Shown piece after piece: positions 2,492-5,274 of a stretch of DNA of 5,274 nucleotides; the stretch's first letter is position 1; every line of letters begins with the position of its first letter. The stretch comes from Bacteroidales bacterium UBA3868 (GTDB taxonomy: Bacteria; Bacteroidota; Bacteroidia; Bacteroidales; WCHB1-69), in the NCBI GenBank assembly GCA_002392325.1, contig DGGS01000047.1, forward strand, positions 1 through 5,274. The letters run 5' to 3'. Both the position numbers and the translations under genes were made by a program. The notes beneath the pieces were generated by a model that was not told the origin of the DNA, searched no databases, and worked only from the letters and a program-made list of their open reading frames with translations.

Positions 2492-5274
2492 ATGAAAAAA
2501 ATTTACTTTTTCCTGACAATGCTTGTCACCCTCTGCCTAGCAGGGACGATGCAAGCGCAATCAACACTGACCGTGCACGATGGGGGGGCAACGAGCCAAT
2601 ACATCCCCTTTGACGGCTATAATGCCGACCATGCCCAACACAATCAGATGATTTACCCTGCATCGGATCTTTCCGCCATGAACGGTATGGAAATCACTCA
2701 ACTGGTGTTTTACTTCAACGGTAGCTACGGTACATCATACTCATCAGAAGTCGAAACCGGACGCCTTGGCACTTGGACCGTCTCCTTGGGAGAGACTACT
2801 GCCTCAACACTAACCGAACTCGACGCCAGTACAACCTTGAGCCAAGTATATCAAGGAATCATGACTTGGGACCACACTGCCCTCACCTTAACCATCACTT
2901 TCGAAAATGGTTATGTTTACAACGGTGGCAACTTGCTTATTGACTTCGTCCATACAGCTGCAAATTGGAACCTTTACTACTTTATAGGTGAAGGAACAAG
3001 CAACAATGTTTCTTTCAACAGCTACAACAGCAGTGCTTACAACTTTCTGCCGAAGTTGACCTTCAGTTACAATACCCCTCCCTCCTGTTCAAAACCCACA
3101 AATGTAGCCCTTTCCTTTGTTAACAATCAGATGGCATACTTTACTTGGGATGACATAGAGGGTGCCTCTTGGCAGATTGCCAATGTTGCCGCTGACGAGA
3201 CCCCGACTTATTGGGGCAGCACCTTTACCAACCACGAAGGCGGCACGACTGGTCTCACCGCCAGCACACAATACGACTTCTATGTGCGCCGTTATTGTTC
3301 TGCAACCGATCAGAGCGAGCCCGTAAAAGTGAGCTACTGGACTAAATGTAATCCTATCACTTCTCTTCCTTGGAATGAGGACTTTGAGAATTTCGAGGGC
3401 ACGGGTGGCGTTTCTTTGAGTGACCCTTGCTGGGAGAATAAACATTTGGAGGGCTCAGGAACCTATCTTTTTCAGGTATTCTCCGGCTCAGGATCCACTA
3501 ATACTGTTGATGGTAATTCAACGAATATGCTAAGATTGCCTGATATGTCCTCTGGTACCATGACCAAACTTGTGCTTCCTTGTATGACTCTTCCTACTGA
3601 CCAAAACTACCAGTTTGTCCTTGATATATATCGCGGCACCAACTCTCCATCCTATGTAGGGGAAGGTATCAGAGTCTATGCCAGCACGGACGGTGAGATT
3701 GATGGTGCCACAGAATTGGCCTTTATCAGCCGTAATTATACTGTCAGCGACAATGGTCTCATCCCCGCCGAAGAAACTGCAGGCTGGTACACTTACGAAC
3801 TGCCCATCCCGTTCACCGGAAATTGCTACATTATCCTGCGCGGTGAAAGCAAATATGGCTGGGCCACTTTTATGGACAACTTCAAGGTGGAAGAACTTCC
3901 TTCATGTACGAAACCCACTGCTCTCCATATCGTTAGCGGCAGTTTGACGGCCCATACTGTTACGATTGAATGGGATGCCGATGAAGACGCGATGTTCCAA
4001 ATTCTCATGCCCGCTGGAACATTTAATCCTAACGAGCCGCCCACAACTTGGAATGTTCAAGCACAAACTGAAAATACAGCAAATTGGAACAGCTTGACTC
4101 CAGACAGGGACTATGGCGTATGGGTCCGCAAATGGTGCAGCGCAACCGAACAAAGCGAACCTGTCTATATCACTTTCCACACTCCTGTGGCTTGTTTGAT
4201 TCCTACTGGATTGACCGCCACACTGACCTCTGGCGACGGTTCAGTTGCCGACTTGAGTTGGACGGAGACGGGCGAGGCCACCAACTGGATACTGGAATAC
4301 AGCACAGCTGACGACTTCACCGGTGCCACTTCCGTGAATGTGAGCGGCACACCTGCCCAACATATCACTGGACTCACCGCTGAAACCACTTACTACGCAC
4401 GCGTGAAAGCAGACTGCGGAAACGCTGATGGACAAAGCGAATGGAGCAGCACCATCCACTTCACCCCTACAGATGCTTACTTTATTACGGTAAACAACGG
4501 CACAACCACGAACCAATTTGTCCCCGTCTATGGATTTTATTGCGACAACTATTCTCGAGGCCAATTCATCATACCAGCTGAAGAGCTAACCGCTATGCAA
4601 AATGGTTTCATCAATAAGATGACCTTTTATTCTACAGATGAAAACAAATCTTGGGGGAACGCGTCATTCAAGGTCTATTGCGGCAATATAGGTGAGACCA
4701 CCCTTTCCGCCCTTGCTGAATGGAACGGTCTGGAGGAAGTTTATTCCGGCAGTCTCTCCGTCAGCGACAACCAAATGGTGATTACATTCGACAATCCATA
4801 CCAGTATTTGGGAGGTAATCTTTTGATTGGCGTCAATCAAACTGTTACCGGAACATACTCTTCTAGCACTTGGTATGGCGTTGCAGCCCCTGAGGGTGCT
4901 TCCATGGGTGGTTATGGCGATGCCATCAATATAAATAAGCAGAACTTCCTCCCCAAAACCACTTTCGAATATACTCCCGGCACCGCACCCACCTGCATAA
5001 AACCTACAGGTCTGGAGGTCAACTACACAGGGGGCAATACCGCTCAAGTATCCTGGACTTCCGATGCCAGCGCATTCAACATTGAAGTGAATGGCACCGT
5101 AACCAACAATGTAACCAATCCTTATACACTTTCCGAACTCACACTCGCCACCGTTTACGAATTAAGGGTACAGGCCGACTGCGGTTCTGATGGCACCAGC
5201 GAGTGGACTAATCCTGTGTCATTCGTCACCGACTTGTGTACACCAGTCGAGCAGTGCGACATCACTTTTAAACT
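2492..5274 (+). CDS. secreted modular FN3/adhesin-domain protein, 3' end missing
   Basis: The frame is open from an ATG with an in-frame stop 21 bases upstream to the window edge: 927 codons without a stop. Residues 1-22 are a signal peptide (MKKIYFFLTMLVTLCLAG..., likely cut after MQA) with no lipobox, so export rather than lipidation. Next come module A (about 24-194), FN3 (199-286), a cleaved-adhesin or choice-of-anchor-J-like jelly-roll domain (287-471, from LPWNEDFENFEG to MDNFKVEEL), FN3 (472-567), FN3 (568-660), second module A (661-834), FN3 (835-915) and a new Cys segment (916-927). Each FN3 opens with a C-x-[KI]-P-T motif and carries a second Cys late in the domain (269, 549, 642, 897). 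In Bacteroidales such proteins are often type IX-secreted surface adhesins or protease partners; the C-terminal signal is out of view. The start has an A-rich leader and no SD. No catalytic domain is seen. Confidence 0.9.
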   Translation, partial: MKKIYFFLTMLVTLCLAGTMQAQSTLTVHDGGATSQYIPFDGYNADHAQHNQMIYPASDLSAMNGMEITQLVFYFNGSYGTSYSSEVETGRLGTWTVSLGETTASTLTELDASTTLSQVYQGIMTWDHTALTLTITFENGYVYNGGNLLIDFVHTAANWNLYYFIGEGTSNNVSFNSYNSSAYNFLPKLTFSYNTPPSCSKPTNVALSFVNNQMAYFTWDDIEGASWQIANVAADETPTYWGSTFTNHEGGTTGLTASTQYDFYVRRYCSATDQSEPVKVSYWTKCNPITSLPWNEDFENFEGTGGVSLSDPCWENKHLEGSGTYLFQVFSGSGSTNTVDGNSTNMLRLPDMSSGTMTKLVLPCMTLPTDQNYQFVLDIYRGTNSPSYVGEGIRVYASTDGEIDGATELAFISRNYTVSDNGLIPAEETAGWYTYELPIPFTGNCYIILRGESKYGWATFMDNFKVEELPSCTKPTALHIVSGSLTAHTVTIEWDADEDAMFQILMPAGTFNPNEPPTTWNVQAQTENTANWNSLTPDRDYGVWVRKWCSATEQSEPVYITFHTPVACLIPTGLTATLTSGDGSVADLSWTETGEATNWILEYSTADDFTGATSVNVSGTPAQHITGLTAETTYYARVKADCGNADGQSEWSSTIHFTPTDAYFITVNNGTTTNQFVPVYGFYCDNYSRGQFIIPAEELTAMQNGFINKMTFYSTDENKSWGNASFKVYCGNIGETTLSALAEWNGLEEVYSGSLSVSDNQMVITFDNPYQYLGGNLLIGVNQTVTGTYSSSTWYGVAAPEGASMGGYGDAININKQNFLPKTTFEYTPGTAPTCIKPTGLEVNYTGGNTAQVSWTSDASAFNIEVNGTVTNNVTNPYTLSELTLATVYELRVQADCGSDGTSEWTNPVSFVTDLCTPVEQCDITFK
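2561..3073 (+). repeat. module A, copy 1 (within the adhesin protein)
   Basis: Residues 24-194 form a beta-rich module of about 170 residues. It opens with LTVHDGGATSQYIPFDGY, continues with IYPASDLSAM and ITQLVFYF, has YNGGNLLIDF at 143-152 and ends with LPKLTFSYN before a Cys that opens an FN3 domain. The same order of motifs recurs at 4472-4993. I know no Pfam name for it with confidence. Confidence 0.7.
4472..4993 (+). repeat. module A, copy 2 (within the adhesin protein)
   Basis: Residues 661-834 repeat the module: ITVNNGTTTNQFVPVYGF, IIPAEELTAM, INKMTFYS, YLGGNLLIGV at 772-781 and LPKTTFEYT, again followed by a Cys-initiated FN3 domain. The copies are clearly homologous in protein but well diverged in DNA, so the duplication is old or came from separate family members. 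Confidence 0.7.

Noticed and set aside
2492..2560. Lipoprotein signal on the adhesin protein (Cys15)
   Set aside because: Cys15 lies inside the hydrophobic core and is not preceded by a lipobox. A standard signal peptidase I site after Ala22 fits better.
3089..5047. Several ORFs of 72-127 codons on both strands within the adhesin gene
   Set aside because: They are shadows of one continuous 927-codon frame with clear domains and a signal peptide.

Overview
The window is most likely chromosomal DNA from a member of the Bacteroidota, probably order Bacteroidales. Four things point there: the gene order rpsU, xerC-type recombinase, hpf; promoter -7 elements of the TAnnTTTG type used by the Bacteroidota primary sigma factor; A-rich translation starts without a Shine-Dalgarno (SD) sequence in front of two of the four genes; and a large secreted, Cys-containing fibronectin type III (FN3) and adhesin-like protein of a kind common in gut and oral Bacteroidales. 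All recognised genes are on the + strand.

Positions 1-571 hold no convincing gene. The left part (about 1-230) is pyrimidine-rich on the + strand. It carries a good -7 element pointing left (176-183) and several hairpins, so it may be the leader of a leftward gene or a small RNA that continues outside the window. The middle has an A/T-rich interrupted palindrome (232-265). The right part is G-rich, with a canonical G-quadruplex motif (448-468) and a GC-rich hairpin (505-527) just before the rpsU promoter.

Positions 572-2156 form a compact translation and housekeeping cluster. It contains the rpsU promoter, rpsU (ribosomal protein bS21), an intrinsic terminator, a XerC/XerD-family tyrosine recombinase with all six catalytic residues, hpf (ribosome hibernation factor) and a strong closing terminator. 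rpsU and hpf have clear SD sequences; xerC, between them, has none. In Bacteroidota the ribosome hides its anti-SD with the help of bS21, so SD-bearing genes may be a special class that responds to bS21 availability.

Positions 2157-2491 are a 335-base gap. It has a candidate promoter (about 2225-2255), a 17-base exact copy of half of the rpsU terminator (2329-2345) and a terminator-like hairpin with seven Ts (2402-2436). Promoter and terminator together could delimit a small RNA of roughly 175 bases. Positions 2492-5274 are the first 927 codons of an open-ended gene for a secreted modular protein: signal peptide, module A, FN3, adhesin-like jelly-roll domain, FN3, FN3, second module A, FN3, then the start of another Cys-bounded segment. 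It runs off the window, so any C-terminal secretion or sorting signal cannot be seen. No tRNA, rRNA, CRISPR array, insertion sequence or prophage gene was recognised.
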